NCBI GenBank assembly: GCA_040954595.2
Contig: CM082591.2
Location: forward strand, 7,998,001 to 8,062,000
Direction: 5' to 3'
DNA length: 64,000 bases
From: Balanoglossus misakiensis
Lineage: Eukaryota > Hemichordata
The translations under genes and the position numbers were made by a program. The notes under the pieces are model-generated. The model did not search any database, had not been told where the DNA came from, and was given only the letters and a program-made list of their open reading frames with translations. Positions 63,290 through 64,000 of the stretch are shown here, piece after piece (position 1 is the first letter of the stretch; every line of letters starts with the position of its first letter).

Positions 63290-63483
63290 TGTCACGAATT
63301 ACGCCGAGTCAGGTAGTTTCTATTCAAGAACTATTTATTGTCCAGCATAACATCGCTAACAAACTACTCAAGTACATCCAAGATCCGCATCCCACTCGTG
63401 TTGCTTCCTTTGCACACGTTACATAATATGCTAATGAATCACATGACATTATTTTAATCATCTGCTGATGACGTATCAGCACA
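63290..63483 (-). repeat. 5' LTR
   Basis: 194 bp, TG...CA, identical by eye to the left LTR. Followed by target duplication CCCGT. Confidence 0.93.
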
Positions 63484-63704
63484 CCCGTCATCTGAAAATG
63501 ACAACGCCGTTGGTCGCATGGCCAGATCACGTGATTGATAGTAAAGAATTGATTTTGATATTTCTTGATAACATTGTTACAATCATTTTGAACCACATAC
63601 ACATACTCTAGTTAGTAGGTCATCAAGTTCTTGGTTTGTGTTATAGGTCGGAAAAGAAAAATGCCTTATGAATGAGATGAATATACATTTGTTTCTTTTT
63701 CTAG

Positions 63705-63807
63705 TCGACCAGAGATGGTCTGCTTTCAAATCAGTAATTATCACATTGGTGAAGAGAGAACAAATCTACTGTCCTCAGATGAGAAGGCTGCCACTTTCTG
63801 AGACCAA
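63705..63807 (+). other. Candidate plus-strand exon, open copy
   Basis: A 103-bp segment between TTTTTCTAG and CCAA|GTGAGT, with an open frame DQRWSAFKSVIITLVKREQI then YCPQMRRLPLSETK. The homologous segment at 29062-29164 has a stop. No family recognised; it could be an untranslated exon. Confidence 0.3.
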
Positions 63808-64000
63808 GTGAGTATTTTAGTTGAACAAATGCATGAGAAAATAATTGTTGTAACTTTAACTTCAGAGAATTTACTGATAATGTTGTCCTATAATAGTGGG
63901 CTACTTGAAACGAAAATAGACTATTGAAAATGGTAAAATAATTTGAGTAGAAAATCTATCTGAAAGAAGTTTGTTAATCATTGCAGATGATCTGAGAGAT

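Larger units (their letters stand above)
58803..63483 (-). mobile_element. Ty3/gypsy LTR retrotransposon, 4.7 kb, young
   Basis: Two 194-bp LTRs identical by eye, TG...CA ends, 5-bp target duplication CCCGT (58798-58802 and 63484-63488). Coding strand is minus, so the 5' LTR is the right-hand one. It is inserted in the gene C intron in the same orientation as the gene. Confidence 0.95.

Noticed and set aside
1-64000. tRNA or rRNA genes
   Set aside because: No A/B-box cloverleaf or conserved rRNA core was found by reading both strands; the tRNA-like 13-mer at 63277-63289 is a primer binding site.

Overview
The window is animal nuclear DNA: interrupted genes with GT-AG introns, long AT-rich non-coding stretches and many metazoan-type transposons. 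The protein families (NHL propeller, GT4-like lobes, a possible TRADD-N-like segment) and the repeats (DIRS, Tx1/L1-like, CR1/L2-like, Ty3/gypsy, TIR MITEs) fit a marine invertebrate, perhaps a cephalochordate or hemichordate. The sequence alone does not fix the species.

The main structure is a tandem array of one gene plus its intergenic spacer, about 30 kb per unit, all genes on the minus strand. Gene A enters at the left edge (exons 1-4 at 4113-281; the rest lies outside). Gene B is complete: I assembled eight exons from 35592 down to 27340, all GT-AG and phase-compatible, giving a predicted 1470 residues. Gene C shows only its last exon (57950-57133). The encoded protein is an unusual chimera: two (B) or three (A) tandem N-lobes of a GT4-type glycosyltransferase fold followed by one C-lobe, then a segment that may be TRADD-N-like, an unrecognised region, a coiled coil, a short Glu/Lys/Pro repeat and a six-bladed NHL propeller. 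Copies B and C of the NHL exon differ by 34 amino acids but only about 4 silent changes. Nearly all the changes fall in the loops that build one face of the propeller, the signature of a recognition surface under diversifying selection. This is the most interesting signal here.

Spacer A-B (4.1-27.3 kb) holds a decayed DIRS-like element that was tandemly amplified (about 1.57 kb x 3) together with a G-run TIR element, then degenerate exon-like modules, a Tx1/L1-like element split by a CR1/L2-like element, several MITEs, and one copy of a 165-bp sequence. Spacer B-C (35.6-57.1 kb) is a paralogous copy. It lacks the DIRS block but has two extra clean MITE insertions with paralogous empty sites (36081-36814, TTAA; 44358-45117, TAA), and the 165-bp sequence has expanded to about 41 tandem units (48771-55535).

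At the right end, a young Ty3/gypsy retrotransposon (58803-63483) with identical LTRs and a CCCGT target duplication sits in the intron upstream of the gene C NHL exon. I see no rRNA or tRNA genes, CRISPR arrays or bacterial-type operons.
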